The notes under the pieces: generated by a model
Told to the model about the DNA's origin: nothing
Seen by the model: the letters and a program-made list of their open reading frames with translations, nothing else
Database searches by the model: none
Assembly (NCBI GenBank): GCA_045542415.1
Contig: JAZQKZ010000070.1
Coordinates: 1-64,000 of the forward strand
Source of the DNA: UMGS1958 sp045542415
GTDB taxonomy: Bacteria > Bacillota > Clostridia > UBA1381
Direction: 5' to 3'
DNA length: 64,000 nt
In this document: positions 1 to 8,076 of the stretch, piece after piece
How the letters are laid out: every line of letters begins with the position of its first letter
Position numbering within the stretch: position 1 is the first letter of the stretch
Position numbers and translations under genes: made by a program

Positions 1-464
1 ATTGCCTTACCTTCTTCGTCAAATTCTACAATACCGAAACGTTCTGGGTCGTCTACGTAGTAGCCAAATACAGTTGCCCCTTCTGTCTTAGCTGCTGCCT
101 TTTGAAGACGCTTACGAAGTCCGTGTCCATGGAAAATATTATCTCCAAGTACCATTGCCACTGCATCATCACCGATAAATTCTTCACCGATAATAAATGC
201 CTGTGCAAGTCCGTCTGGACTTGGCTGAACCGCGTAAGATAATTCAATACCAAACTGATGTCCATCGCCTAACAAATCCTGGAATCTTGGTGTATCTGCT
301 GGTGTAGAGATAATTAAGATTTCACGAATTCCTGCATTCATTAATACAGACAATGGATAGTAAATCATTGGCTTGTCATAAATAGGAAGTAACTGCTTTG
401 ATACAACCTTTGTCATCGGATACAAACGTGTACCTCTTCCTCCTGCTAAGATAATACCTTTCAT
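1..464 (-). CDS. rfbA: Glucose-1-phosphate thymidylyltransferase, 3' part beyond window edge
   Basis: The gene makes dTDP-glucose from glucose-1-phosphate and dTTP, the first step of dTDP-deoxysugar synthesis. The N-terminal 154 residues are visible. They include the nucleotide-binding start LAGGRGTRLYP, the KQLLPIYDKPMIYYPL segment and LGDNIFHG, all hallmarks of RmlA/RfbA. The C-terminus lies off the left edge. It is the last visible gene of the polysaccharide operon, 12 bases after the DegT aminotransferase, so it probably feeds the same amino-deoxysugar. Its codon use differs from the genes upstream: proline is mostly CCA, as in Lachnospiraceae, whereas the neighbours favour CCG/CCC/CCT. 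This suggests separate acquisition. The family call is very secure; the transfer idea is inference. Confidence 0.95.
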   Translation of the reverse strand, partial: MKGIILAGGRGTRLYPMTKVVSKQLLPIYDKPMIYYPLSVLMNAGIREILIISTPADTPRFQDLLGDGHQFGIELSYAVQPSPDGLAQAFIIGEEFIGDDAVAMVLGDNIFHGHGLRKRLQKAAAKTEGATVFGYYVDDPERFGIVEFDEEGKA

Positions 465-476
465 CGGTTTCACCCC

Positions 477-1571
477 TTATCTCAATATAATATCACAAAT
501 TTTATCTACATCTTCAATGGAAAGATCCGCATACAAGGGAAGCGTCAGCACCTGCTCGGCAACCTTTTGCGCAACCGGCGTATCCTGTATTTCAAACTTT
601 CCTTTATAGCACTCAAAAGAGCTTGTGAGCGGATAGAAATATTTTCTTGCAAATATCTCTTCCTTACCTAACTCATCCGCAACCTCGTCACGGCTTTTTC
701 CGAATACTTGCTTATCAAACAGTACCGGAAAATATGCATAGTTATGTGTAACACCGTCCTGCTCTTGCCATACGATAATACCGTCTATTCCCGAAAGACG
801 CTCTATGTAACGGTTGACTACCGTCTTACGCTTTGCAATTTCCCTGTCAACAGTTCTGAGATTGCACAATCCCATAGCTGCCTGAAACTCATTCATTTTT
901 GAATTACCTGCAGCTACCGTATAGCTTTCGAAACTCTCCATTCCAAAGTTTTTCTGTATAAGAAGCTGTTCGGTTAATTCTTTGTCTGAATATGTTACAC
1001 AACCGCCCTCAATTGTATTAAAAACCTTCGTCGCATGGAAGCTGAACATCGATGCATCTCCATACGATGCAATTCCTCTGTCACCTATTCTCATACCAAA
1101 CGCATGTGCCGCATCATAGATCACCTTTAATCCGTGCTTCTTTGCAATGGCTTCAATAGCATCAACAGCACATACATTTCCATAAACGTGAACGGGAATT
1201 ATAGCTGATGTTTTGTCGGTTATTAATGCTTCGAGCTTCGACACATCAATTGTATAATCAGTCGGGTTAATATCACAAAATACAGGTGTAAGACCGTTCC
1301 TTACAATTGCCTGAGTTGTTGAAGCAAAAGTAAACGGTGTAGTTATAACCTCACCCGTCAGCTTCATTGCCGCAATTGCTGCTTCAAGTGCCAGGTGACC
1401 GTTTGTAAACAGCGATACATTATCTGCCGATAAATACTTACAAAGTTTATCCTGAAGTTCGTTATGCTTAGCCCCCATATTAGTAAGCCAACGACTTTCC
1501 CACAATTCCTTTATTTCCTCAATATATTCCTCAAATTCAGGCATTGAAGAACGTGTTACATTAATCTTCAT
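477..1571 (-). CDS. DegT/DnrJ/EryC1/StrS-family sugar aminotransferase
   Basis: A PLP-dependent aminotransferase of 364 residues that would convert a nucleotide-linked keto-sugar to an amino-sugar. Visible motifs are YDAAHA (Asp153, binding the PLP pyridine nitrogen) and SFHATKVFNTIEGG with the Schiff-base lysine at about residue 182. The length is normal. The SFHATK form resembles the VioA/FdtB branch, which acts on dTDP-4-keto or 3-keto 6-deoxysugars. The start overlaps the end of the upstream CitE-like gene by 11 bases, so translation is probably coupled. With RmlA directly downstream, a dTDP-amino-dideoxyhexose is the likely product. The exact sugar cannot be read from the sequence. Confidence 0.92.
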   Translation of the reverse strand: MKINVTRSSMPEFEEYIEEIKELWESRWLTNMGAKHNELQDKLCKYLSADNVSLFTNGHLALEAAIAAMKLTGEVITTPFTFASTTQAIVRNGLTPVFCDINPTDYTIDVSKLEALITDKTSAIIPVHVYGNVCAVDAIEAIAKKHGLKVIYDAAHAFGMRIGDRGIASYGDASMFSFHATKVFNTIEGGCVTYSDKELTEQLLIQKNFGMESFESYTVAAGNSKMNEFQAAMGLCNLRTVDREIAKRKTVVNRYIERLSGIDGIIVWQEQDGVTHNYAYFPVLFDKQVFGKSRDEVADELGKEEIFARKYFYPLTSSFECYKGKFEIQDTPVAQKVAEQVLTLPLYADLSIEDVDKICDIILR

Positions 1572-2349
1572 AGTCCTTTATCCTTCTTTTCATTGCTTCT
1601 ATATGCGGTTTTTCAAAGACCTCGCCATCAAGTCTTAAAATTCCTTCGCCGCATTTTTCATATTCCGAAACAATTCTTTTATAATACTCAATATCATCAA
1701 TAAATACCCGATTAATAATTTCCACCTGCATCGGATGTATTGCAAGCTTACCGTCAAAACCGTAGTCTTTAGACTTTCTCGCTTCTGCCTCGTATGCTTC
1801 CGGTTCTGTTATATTAAGGCTTATAGTATCTATTGCCATTTTGCCGCACGCCTTTGAATGAGCTACAATCATACTTTTGGGATATGCCAAAAACTCATTT
1901 TCATTCTTTATTCCGCACTGCGTCGTATAATCCTCTGCTCCAAAGGCAAGCATTGATACGTTTTCATCAAAGGCAATCTGTTTAAGACTTACCATACCTA
2001 TTGCTGTTTCTATAAGTGCTATAATTTCTTTACCCGGTGCCAGTTCATGAAATGCGTGTATCATAATTGCATTTTCGGATTTCGGCAACATATATCCCTT
2101 TATCGGAAACTCGTTTAATCTTGGCAGTTCAATACTGACTCTGGACGGATTTACTCTTACATATATGTCTGTTCTGTATGAATATCTGCTTAAAAACCCA
2201 CACAATAAATCCAAAGCACTGTCCTTATCTGTCTCAAGAATTGCATCTTCCAAATCAACTATTATTGCATCTGCTGTTGTTGTTTCAATTTTAGGCAACA
2301 GCTTTTGCGTTGCAGGGACAAATAAAAGACTGCGATATTTATTTCTCAT
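1561..2349 (-). CDS. HpcH/HpaI aldolase / CitE-like CoA-ester lyase, copy A
   Basis: A 262-residue TIM-barrel lyase of the CitE/malyl-CoA lyase superfamily, which makes or cleaves the C-C bond of beta-hydroxyacyl-CoA thioesters using Mg2+. Family motifs are visible: RSLLFVPA (6-13), DLEDAI (32-37), RVN, the IETA segment, GAEDY and the C-terminal GFDGKLAIHP. No citrate lyase alpha or gamma subunit (citF, citD) is nearby, so a role as a true citrate lyase beta subunit is unlikely. The gene overlaps a second CitE-like gene upstream by 11 bases and the DegT gene downstream by 11. The two lyases are diverged from each other, so they probably act on different steps or form a heteromer. The substrate is unknown. 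Confidence 0.85.
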   Translation of the reverse strand: MRNKYRSLLFVPATQKLLPKIETTTADAIIVDLEDAILETDKDSALDLLCGFLSRYSYRTDIYVRVNPSRVSIELPRLNEFPIKGYMLPKSENAIMIHAFHELAPGKEIIALIETAIGMVSLKQIAFDENVSMLAFGAEDYTTQCGIKNENEFLAYPKSMIVAHSKACGKMAIDTISLNITEPEAYEAEARKSKDYGFDGKLAIHPMQVEIINRVFIDDIEYYKRIVSEYEKCGEGILRLDGEVFEKPHIEAMKRRIKDYED

Positions 2350-3223
2350 TTCTTTTTATAAGCTCCATAATTTCAAGAACCTTTTCAGCTCTCTTTCGCA
2401 TCGGCGGACCAATCATTTTGCCGTTGTACATAGCTACTCCCGAACCCTCTGCCGCTGACTGCTTGCATGCAGCAACAATCTCTTCAGAACGCTTTACTTC
2501 CTCCTCATCAGGTGTGAAGCATTTATTTGCAAGCGGAATCTGTCTTGGACTTAAAATCTGCACTCCTGCAAATCCCATTTCAAATGATATATTCTCCTCA
2601 TGAATAAATCCTTCTTCATCATGTATGCCCAGATACGGAGTATCAATCGGCTGTACCCCGGCAGCTCTTGCTGCAATAGCTATTGCGGCTCTCGGATAAT
2701 CAAGTGAACGGGGCGGTTCCTTATGTAAGCCCTCAAGGTCATTCAAAAAGTCCTCTCCTCCGAAGCATACTGCAACAGTTCTTTTCGTTTGCTTTGCTAT
2801 GTTATAGATATCCATAACTGCTGAAGTAGTTTCGATAAGCGGTGTAAGCTTAAAATGTCCTATAGGAATATTGTTTTCTGCCTCAAGCTGAGTTATAAGC
2901 TTATCATAGTAATCCATGTCTGCAGCAGTGTATATCTTTGACGGCATAAAGCCTGTAATATCCTCGTGCAAAACATATTTCAAGTCCTCTGAGAGCATAT
3001 TGCTTTCAAGCGGATTGAGTCGTACAAACACAGTTTTATTCTTGAATACACCTCTATCAATATATTCTCTTAAAATCTTTCTTGCATCCGCCTTAAACGG
3101 TGCAGGAACCGAGTCCTCCAAATCATAAATAATCGCATCAGCCGGAGCTGTAAGAGATTTCTCTATAAACTTTTCTCTGTATGCCGGAACATACATCATA
3201 TTTCTGAGTAAAATTCTTTCCAT
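2339..3223 (-). CDS. HpcH/HpaI aldolase / CitE-like CoA-ester lyase, copy B
   Basis: A 294-residue protein of the same CitE/malyl-CoA lyase superfamily as its downstream neighbour. Motifs are NMMYVPA near the start, DLEDSVP at 34-40, RLN, an IETTSAV segment and FGGEDF. These cover the Mg2+ ligands and the CoA-ester pocket. The gene starts 2 bases after the MaoC-like gene and overlaps copy A. In known pathways a CitE-like lyase paired with a MaoC-type hydratase interconverts methylmalyl-CoA-type and mesaconyl-CoA-type esters. Its place inside a polysaccharide operon points to making an acyl donor for sugar modification rather than to central metabolism, which is inference. Confidence 0.85.
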   Translation of the reverse strand: MERILLRNMMYVPAYREKFIEKSLTAPADAIIYDLEDSVPAPFKADARKILREYIDRGVFKNKTVFVRLNPLESNMLSEDLKYVLHEDITGFMPSKIYTAADMDYYDKLITQLEAENNIPIGHFKLTPLIETTSAVMDIYNIAKQTKRTVAVCFGGEDFLNDLEGLHKEPPRSLDYPRAAIAIAARAAGVQPIDTPYLGIHDEEGFIHEENISFEMGFAGVQILSPRQIPLANKCFTPDEEEVKRSEEIVAACKQSAAEGSGVAMYNGKMIGPPMRKRAEKVLEIMELIKRNEK

Positions 3224-3225
3224 TT

Positions 3226-3687
3226 TTATACCTCTCTCTTTTTAATAAGAACATGTCGTCTGAAGCTTATCACCGGGATGTTGTCCTGATTATATCCTGT
3301 TGTTTCTACATAGACTATGCCTCTGTCATTCTTGCTCTTTGACTCTCTCTTGTCAAGGATCTCTGTTTTTGCATAAATTGTATCTCCAACAAATGACGGA
3401 GCTAAGTGCTTTATGCTCTCATAGTCAAGATTTGCTATTGCTTTTCCGCTTATATCCGGAACGGTCATTCCGACAACCAGACTGAATACCAGCGTTCCGA
3501 CAACCAACACCTTACCGTGCTGCTGTTTTGATGCATAGTCAGCATTTGTATGCACCGGATGATAATTCATTGTCAGCAATGAAAACAAATTGTTGTCGCT
3601 TTCAAATATTGTCTTTGAAAGCGAATGCTCAACAACTTCACCTACTTCAAAATCTTCAAAATAATTTCCTATATTACTCGGTTTCAT
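3226..3687 (-). CDS. MaoC-like (R)-hydratase/dehydratase, hotdog fold
   Basis: A 153-residue single hotdog-domain protein of the MaoC family, whose members hydrate enoyl-CoA or dehydrate hydroxyacyl-CoA esters. The N-terminal GNYFEDFEVGE segment is typical of the group that includes mesaconyl-CoA hydratases. The hydratase-2 signature, normally D-x-N-P-x-H, appears here as N41-Y-H-P-V-H46: the histidine is kept but the usual catalytic aspartate is asparagine. The protein may therefore be altered in activity, or it may belong to a MaoC subgroup that uses another acid. It lies just upstream of the two CitE-like lyases and 10 bases after the NeuD-like gene. Confidence 0.85.
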   Translation of the reverse strand: MKPSNIGNYFEDFEVGEVVEHSLSKTIFESDNNLFSLLTMNYHPVHTNADYASKQQHGKVLVVGTLVFSLVVGMTVPDISGKAIANLDYESIKHLAPSFVGDTIYAKTEILDKRESKSKNDRGIVYVETTGYNQDNIPVISFRRHVLIKKREV

Positions 3688-3697
3688 TTGTATTCTC

Positions 3698-4387
3698 CTA
3701 ACGCTTATTTTTGCTGAACATTAATTTTTCTTCTATTGTATTTTCGTCGTATTCTTTTATAACCATATCCGATGATGTCTTATATAATGAATAATCGGGG
3801 ACATTTCTCTTCACGGCAGTACATGCTCCCAAAATACATTTATTGCCGACTGTTGTGGCATCAAACACTATAGCACTTAAGCCTATAAATGTCTGTTCTC
3901 CGATTTTACATCCGCCTGCAACTGTACTCTTCGCACCCATAAAGCAGTTGTCGCCAATCGTTGAACCTGTTCCAACCAATGAATATGCCATCATTGCTAC
4001 ATTATTACCAATCCTTGCATCATTCTGAATTGTGACAAAATCGTGAATCCAACAATTATCACCTGCCAGCTCTCCTCTTATTGATGCCTTGGGAGATATA
4101 AGATTCGCAAAGCTGTAGCCTTGCTCTTTTAATTCAAGATACAATTTTTTTCTGTCCGCATTAAGTCTGTTCCAGAGCAAAGCAACAAACAGCTTTACTT
4201 CGCTTTTATCTATTACTTTATCAAGCTCTTCAATTGCATATACCGGCAATCCCATAAACTCTGCATCAGTAAGATATTCTTTATTAACGGCAAAGCCTTT
4301 TATATCATATAAATCATAATCTTTTACAAATTCATAAACATGCTTTGCATTTGTACTTGTACCAATTATAATTAGCTTTTCTCTCAT
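3698..4387 (-). CDS. NeuD/PglD-family sugar O- or N-acyltransferase
   Basis: A 229-residue acyltransferase with an N-terminal nucleotide-sugar-binding Rossmann-like part (LIIIGTSTNAKHVYEF) and a C-terminal left-handed beta-helix of hexapeptide repeats from about residue 95 (IGNN, IGDN, IGEQ, VGNK repeats). Relatives acylate the amino group of UDP- or dTDP-amino sugars (PglD) or hydroxyls of sialic acid (NeuD), using acyl-CoA. In this operon it sits between an ATP-grasp ligase and the CoA-ester genes. It is therefore the natural candidate to transfer the CoA-linked acyl group onto the amino sugar made by the DegT enzyme. The family is secure; the donor is inferred. Confidence 0.9.
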   Translation of the reverse strand: MREKLIIIGTSTNAKHVYEFVKDYDLYDIKGFAVNKEYLTDAEFMGLPVYAIEELDKVIDKSEVKLFVALLWNRLNADRKKLYLELKEQGYSFANLISPKASIRGELAGDNCWIHDFVTIQNDARIGNNVAMMAYSLVGTGSTIGDNCFMGAKSTVAGGCKIGEQTFIGLSAIVFDATTVGNKCILGACTAVKRNVPDYSLYKTSSDMVIKEYDENTIEEKLMFSKNKR

Positions 4388-4399
4388 AAGCTTCTCCTT

Positions 4400-5602
4400 T
4401 TATTTTTCTGATTTTATTATAATATGTGAATTGATATTACTTAAAATATCAGACATAGTCTGTATATTGTCAAACTTCATAAATACAATTCCTAAAGCCT
4501 TTGCGGCATTATCAAAGTATTCAATCACATCACCCGGATTTTTATATATGCATTTTTTTAAAATATATTTTTCTATTTCTTCAGAAAATAGTGCAGCAAT
4601 ATATTTTCCGTTTTCTGATGTATGCAAATTGTGTGTTGCATAAAATGTATCTGAATTATTTATTTCACACTCAATATCAACACCCATCGCCGCTTTCACA
4701 GACCACTCTACAATGTCGATGTCAAAAATATACCCTAATAAATCCGGAATCATATTACCGCCGTTTCTCGGACCTATATCTATCGGCCATACACGGTTGT
4801 TTTTATCTACAACCAGCTCAACATTCATTGCACCATCTTTAATTTCAAGTATATCAACCATTCTCTGAAGTACATTTTTTACTTCATTAATGTCACTGTC
4901 CGCCAAATCAAGCGGATAACTCTTTCCTACAGGAACTAACGGATTAACATTATTATCTCGGTGACAATTGAGAAGCCCCCAGAGAACTATTTTTCCGTTT
5001 TTAATAAAAATATCTCCGCCTATAAGATAGTTGTGTTTTTTTTCAATAAACTCTTCTAATACTATTCTTTTTCCTCTTGAAAAAGACATTGCAAATTCCA
5101 AAGCTTCAACAAGCTTGTCTGTTGTGCGTATTACTGTAACACCTTTACTTCCGGAGGAGTCAACCGGCTTGATTATAATGGGCAAATTAAATTTACCGGA
5201 CATAACATCACCATATGCATCTTCAATACCTGTATATCCACATGCCTCCGGTGTATTAAATCCATTTTCTTTTAAAAATGCTCTGAATTTATCCTTATTA
5301 CATAATATTTCTACTGAATCATAAGGATTTCCCGGCAGTCCGAGAGATTGAGCCACATACGCAGCAGTCGGTGCTGCCGGATCAGAGGCATATGCTATGA
5401 TTCCGTCTATATTTTCCTGCTTTGCAATATCTAATACTGCTTGCATATCGGTAGTACTTGTCTGATAAAATTTATCAGCCTCATATTGTCCGGGATTATC
5501 CGCCAGATAGTCACACAGAACAGTCCTGTAGCCAAGTTTTTTTGCAGTTTTTATTGCAATAATCTGCTGTGCAGATCCACCTAATAACAATATTGTCTTC
5601 AT
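4400..5602 (-). CDS. ATP-grasp ligase, PurK/carbamoyl-phosphate-synthase-like
   Basis: A 400-residue ATP-grasp enzyme that would join a carboxylate to an amine or thiol via an acyl-phosphate. The N-terminal pre-grasp domain starts ILLLGGSAQQ. The ATP-binding strand and glycine-rich loop are at about 143-155 (IIIKPVDSSGSKG). The metal and phosphate site is NVELVVD followed by DIGPRNGGNMIP. The length fits single-subunit ATP-grasp ligases that modify amino sugars or make small amides. Its start overlaps the flippase stop by one base (TAATG). The partner could be an amino acid, a hydroxy acid or the amino-sugar itself. It is not PurK or CarB, as no purine or pyrimidine genes are nearby. Confidence 0.85.
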   Translation of the reverse strand: MKTILLLGGSAQQIIAIKTAKKLGYRTVLCDYLADNPGQYEADKFYQTSTTDMQAVLDIAKQENIDGIIAYASDPAAPTAAYVAQSLGLPGNPYDSVEILCNKDKFRAFLKENGFNTPEACGYTGIEDAYGDVMSGKFNLPIIIKPVDSSGSKGVTVIRTTDKLVEALEFAMSFSRGKRIVLEEFIEKKHNYLIGGDIFIKNGKIVLWGLLNCHRDNNVNPLVPVGKSYPLDLADSDINEVKNVLQRMVDILEIKDGAMNVELVVDKNNRVWPIDIGPRNGGNMIPDLLGYIFDIDIVEWSVKAAMGVDIECEINNSDTFYATHNLHTSENGKYIAALFSEEIEKYILKKCIYKNPGDVIEYFDNAAKALGIVFMKFDNIQTMSDILSNINSHIIIKSEK

Positions 5603-7056
5603 TATTTTTTTCCTTTATTTTTGAATCCTTTTACGGTATCTAAAATATATTCAAAGCACTCAAGCTTAAACAGCTTTGCCAAGCCCACATATACCGTGAC
5701 TCCGATTATTACCTGCAATACAATCTGTGCAAATGCTGACATTGGAAGTAAGGTAATCGGTAATGCCGCACACATCATAATTACCGAAATAATTAATGAC
5801 GGAGCCATATCCTTTACCTGTTCCCAATAGCTGTAGCCAAGAAGCTTTTTATTTGGATATGCATTGATAAAGCTCGATATTACGACGCTTATACACCGTG
5901 CAACCATCATCACAATAAGTCCGTACGGTAATGTTATGATAAGAGCTGTAACACCAACTGCTTTTTTTATAATTTCAAGAGTAAGAAAAATATCACTTCT
6001 ACCCAATGCTTTTATAGCCTGTAAATTAGCTGTATGTATCGGCCATAATGCATATATAAAGCAACAAAATTGTATAAACGGCACTGCCGGAAGCCATTTT
6101 TCCGTAAGTAACAATACTGTAAGCGGTTCCGCAATTGCCGCCAAACCTGCCATTGCCGGAAAAATAAAAAATGTACTTGTTACAATTGACCGTCTGGTAA
6201 TTGACTTAACTTTTTCTTTTTCGTCCTGAGCTTCTGCCAGAACAGGATACATTACACTGTCTATCGCACTGTTTATATTCTGAATTATCAGCATCGGAAA
6301 TTGCTTACCTCTGTTATAATGCCCAACTTCTGTTGCTGAATAGTACTTACCTATAATCAGTGAATACAGGTTATTATATATTGTATCAATCAATCCGGTA
6401 CATAACAGCTTCCACCCAAACGAAAACAACGCTTTCATACTTTCAAAAGAAAAATGTCTTTTTGGTCGCCATTTAACCGTAAACCATAAAACAATTGTAT
6501 TAATCAGCTGATTGCTGATCTGCTGAGCTACCAATGCCCACACACCAAATCCGCCGTACGCCATAGCAATTCCTATAACAGCTGATACAAGTGTACCGAC
6601 AAGCGTTGATAAAAAGAACCGCTTAAACTGCATTGTTTTCTGCACATAAGCTTGCTGTACACTGTTAACCGTTCCAATTACAACTGTTATTCCCAGCACT
6701 CTTACAACATTTGTCAATTCCGGAGTATCATAAAATCCTGCAATTAAAGGCGCACCCAAGCACAGTATTACATATATAATGATTGAAAATACAATGCTAA
6801 AATAAAATACAGTTGAAAAATCCCTGTCATCGGCGTCCTTTTTCTGGACCAATGCCTGTCCGAGACCACTTTTAGCAAATACCAATGCAACTGAAATAAA
6901 CACAGTTATCAGTCCGATTAAACCGTAGTCTTCGGGAGTCAGCAGTCTTGCTAAAACTATCGAAACAATAAATTGTATAATCTGACCACTGCACTGCTCT
7001 GCATATTTCCATATAAGATTTTTTATAACTCCAACCTTAGATGTGGCTTTTCCCAT
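5602..7056 (-). CDS. Wzx-type polysaccharide flippase (MOP superfamily)
   Basis: A 484-residue polytopic membrane protein with about 12-14 hydrophobic segments. Its N-terminus (IIQFIVSIVLARLLTPEDYG) is typical of lipopolysaccharide flippases in the polysaccharide transport family. It would flip undecaprenyl-pyrophosphate-linked repeat units across the membrane for Wzy polymerisation. It lies between a GT2 and the sugar-modifying block. This organisation, with a Wzy-like gene three genes upstream in the transcript, shows a Wzx/Wzy-dependent pathway. Confidence 0.93.
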   Translation of the reverse strand: MGKATSKVGVIKNLIWKYAEQCSGQIIQFIVSIVLARLLTPEDYGLIGLITVFISVALVFAKSGLGQALVQKKDADDRDFSTVFYFSIVFSIIIYVILCLGAPLIAGFYDTPELTNVVRVLGITVVIGTVNSVQQAYVQKTMQFKRFFLSTLVGTLVSAVIGIAMAYGGFGVWALVAQQISNQLINTIVLWFTVKWRPKRHFSFESMKALFSFGWKLLCTGLIDTIYNNLYSLIIGKYYSATEVGHYNRGKQFPMLIIQNINSAIDSVMYPVLAEAQDEKEKVKSITRRSIVTSTFFIFPAMAGLAAIAEPLTVLLLTEKWLPAVPFIQFCCFIYALWPIHTANLQAIKALGRSDIFLTLEIIKKAVGVTALIITLPYGLIVMMVARCISVVISSFINAYPNKKLLGYSYWEQVKDMAPSLIISVIMMCAALPITLLPMSAFAQIVLQVIIGVTVYVGLAKLFKLECFEYILDTVKGFKNKGKK

Positions 7057-7061
7057 CTTAT

Positions 7062-8054
7062 TTATACCCTCTCTTTTATCCGGTATTTAATATCAATCAA
7101 CGTATGCTTGATTTTCCTTGCTGCAATAATCAAACCCGGCATATTCATTTCTACAAAGAACCTTAGTCGCACTTTTAAAGGAAGACTTTCTATATATGAC
7201 TTATACGGCTCAACCTTTGTTTTATTTTTATCCCTTGTCATGATATAATAAATACTCCAGTTTCTCACACTTTCTTCTTTTAAATGTTCTGAATATTTAT
7301 AATCCGTATATTTATTAAGCGACTCTATCATTTTATCGAACTTTTCGTAATATACTTTTTTTGTATTTGTATTCTTTTTCCACATTTGCGTTAATGAGCC
7401 GTTTGCATTTGCTCTGTGTGCCGACATCACATCGGGCAGATAGATTATTTTTCCATACAAAGCAGCAAGAATAGGTAAAATATAGTCTCCGCACGGTGCA
7501 ATTATTCTGAACTCAGGCTTTTGCAGAGCAACCTCTCTTTTGAGAAAAAACGAATTAGTTGCAGTCTTTCTTCCCAATCCTTTTACTGCATCAATAATGT
7601 CATATTCTTTAATCTCTTTAGACAGTATTCTTCTTGATAATATACTTTTATTGTCCGCTTTCACCTCAACAGAGCTATGCATACATAACGCACATTCTTC
7701 ATTATTTTCCATATAATCAAATTGCTTTTGTAATTTATACGGGTCTGTCCAATAGTCATCACCCTCACAATATGCTATATACTTACCTTTATAGAGCGGC
7801 AATAAATATTCTAATGTTATTTTTACTCCCTTTGAATATTGATTTTCAGTTTGATATATAACCTTTATAATATCGGGATATTTTTTTTCATATTCTCTTA
7901 GTATATCGGCAGTTCCGTCTGTTGAAGCATCATCATGCACCAAAATTTCATATTTAAAATTTGTTTTTTGCATAAGAAAGCTATCCAACGCATCAGAGAT
8001 ATAATCTCTCTGATTGTATGTAATACAGCTTATACTTACTTTTATATCAGACAT
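7062..8054 (-). CDS. Glycosyltransferase family 2
   Basis: A 330-residue inverting GT-A glycosyltransferase. The N-terminal VSISCITYNQRDYI strand, the DDAS nucleotide-sugar site and EGDDYW (with the DxD-like metal site) are clear family marks. The C-terminal 100 residues are basic and may contact membrane or acceptor lipid. It would add one sugar to the undecaprenyl-linked repeat unit on the cytoplasmic face. The stop is 5 bases before the flippase start. Donor and acceptor cannot be predicted. Confidence 0.92.
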   Translation of the reverse strand: MSDIKVSISCITYNQRDYISDALDSFLMQKTNFKYEILVHDDASTDGTADILREYEKKYPDIIKVIYQTENQYSKGVKITLEYLLPLYKGKYIAYCEGDDYWTDPYKLQKQFDYMENNEECALCMHSSVEVKADNKSILSRRILSKEIKEYDIIDAVKGLGRKTATNSFFLKREVALQKPEFRIIAPCGDYILPILAALYGKIIYLPDVMSAHRANANGSLTQMWKKNTNTKKVYYEKFDKMIESLNKYTDYKYSEHLKEESVRNWSIYYIMTRDKNKTKVEPYKSYIESLPLKVRLRFFVEMNMPGLIIAARKIKHTLIDIKYRIKERV

Positions 8055-8076
8055 TTAAAATTCCTCACATTCATTC

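Noticed and set aside
1561..3223. The CitE-like genes as part of a citrate lyase operon
   Set aside because: There is no citC, citD, citF or citG nearby, and two different CitE-like genes lie inside a polysaccharide operon.
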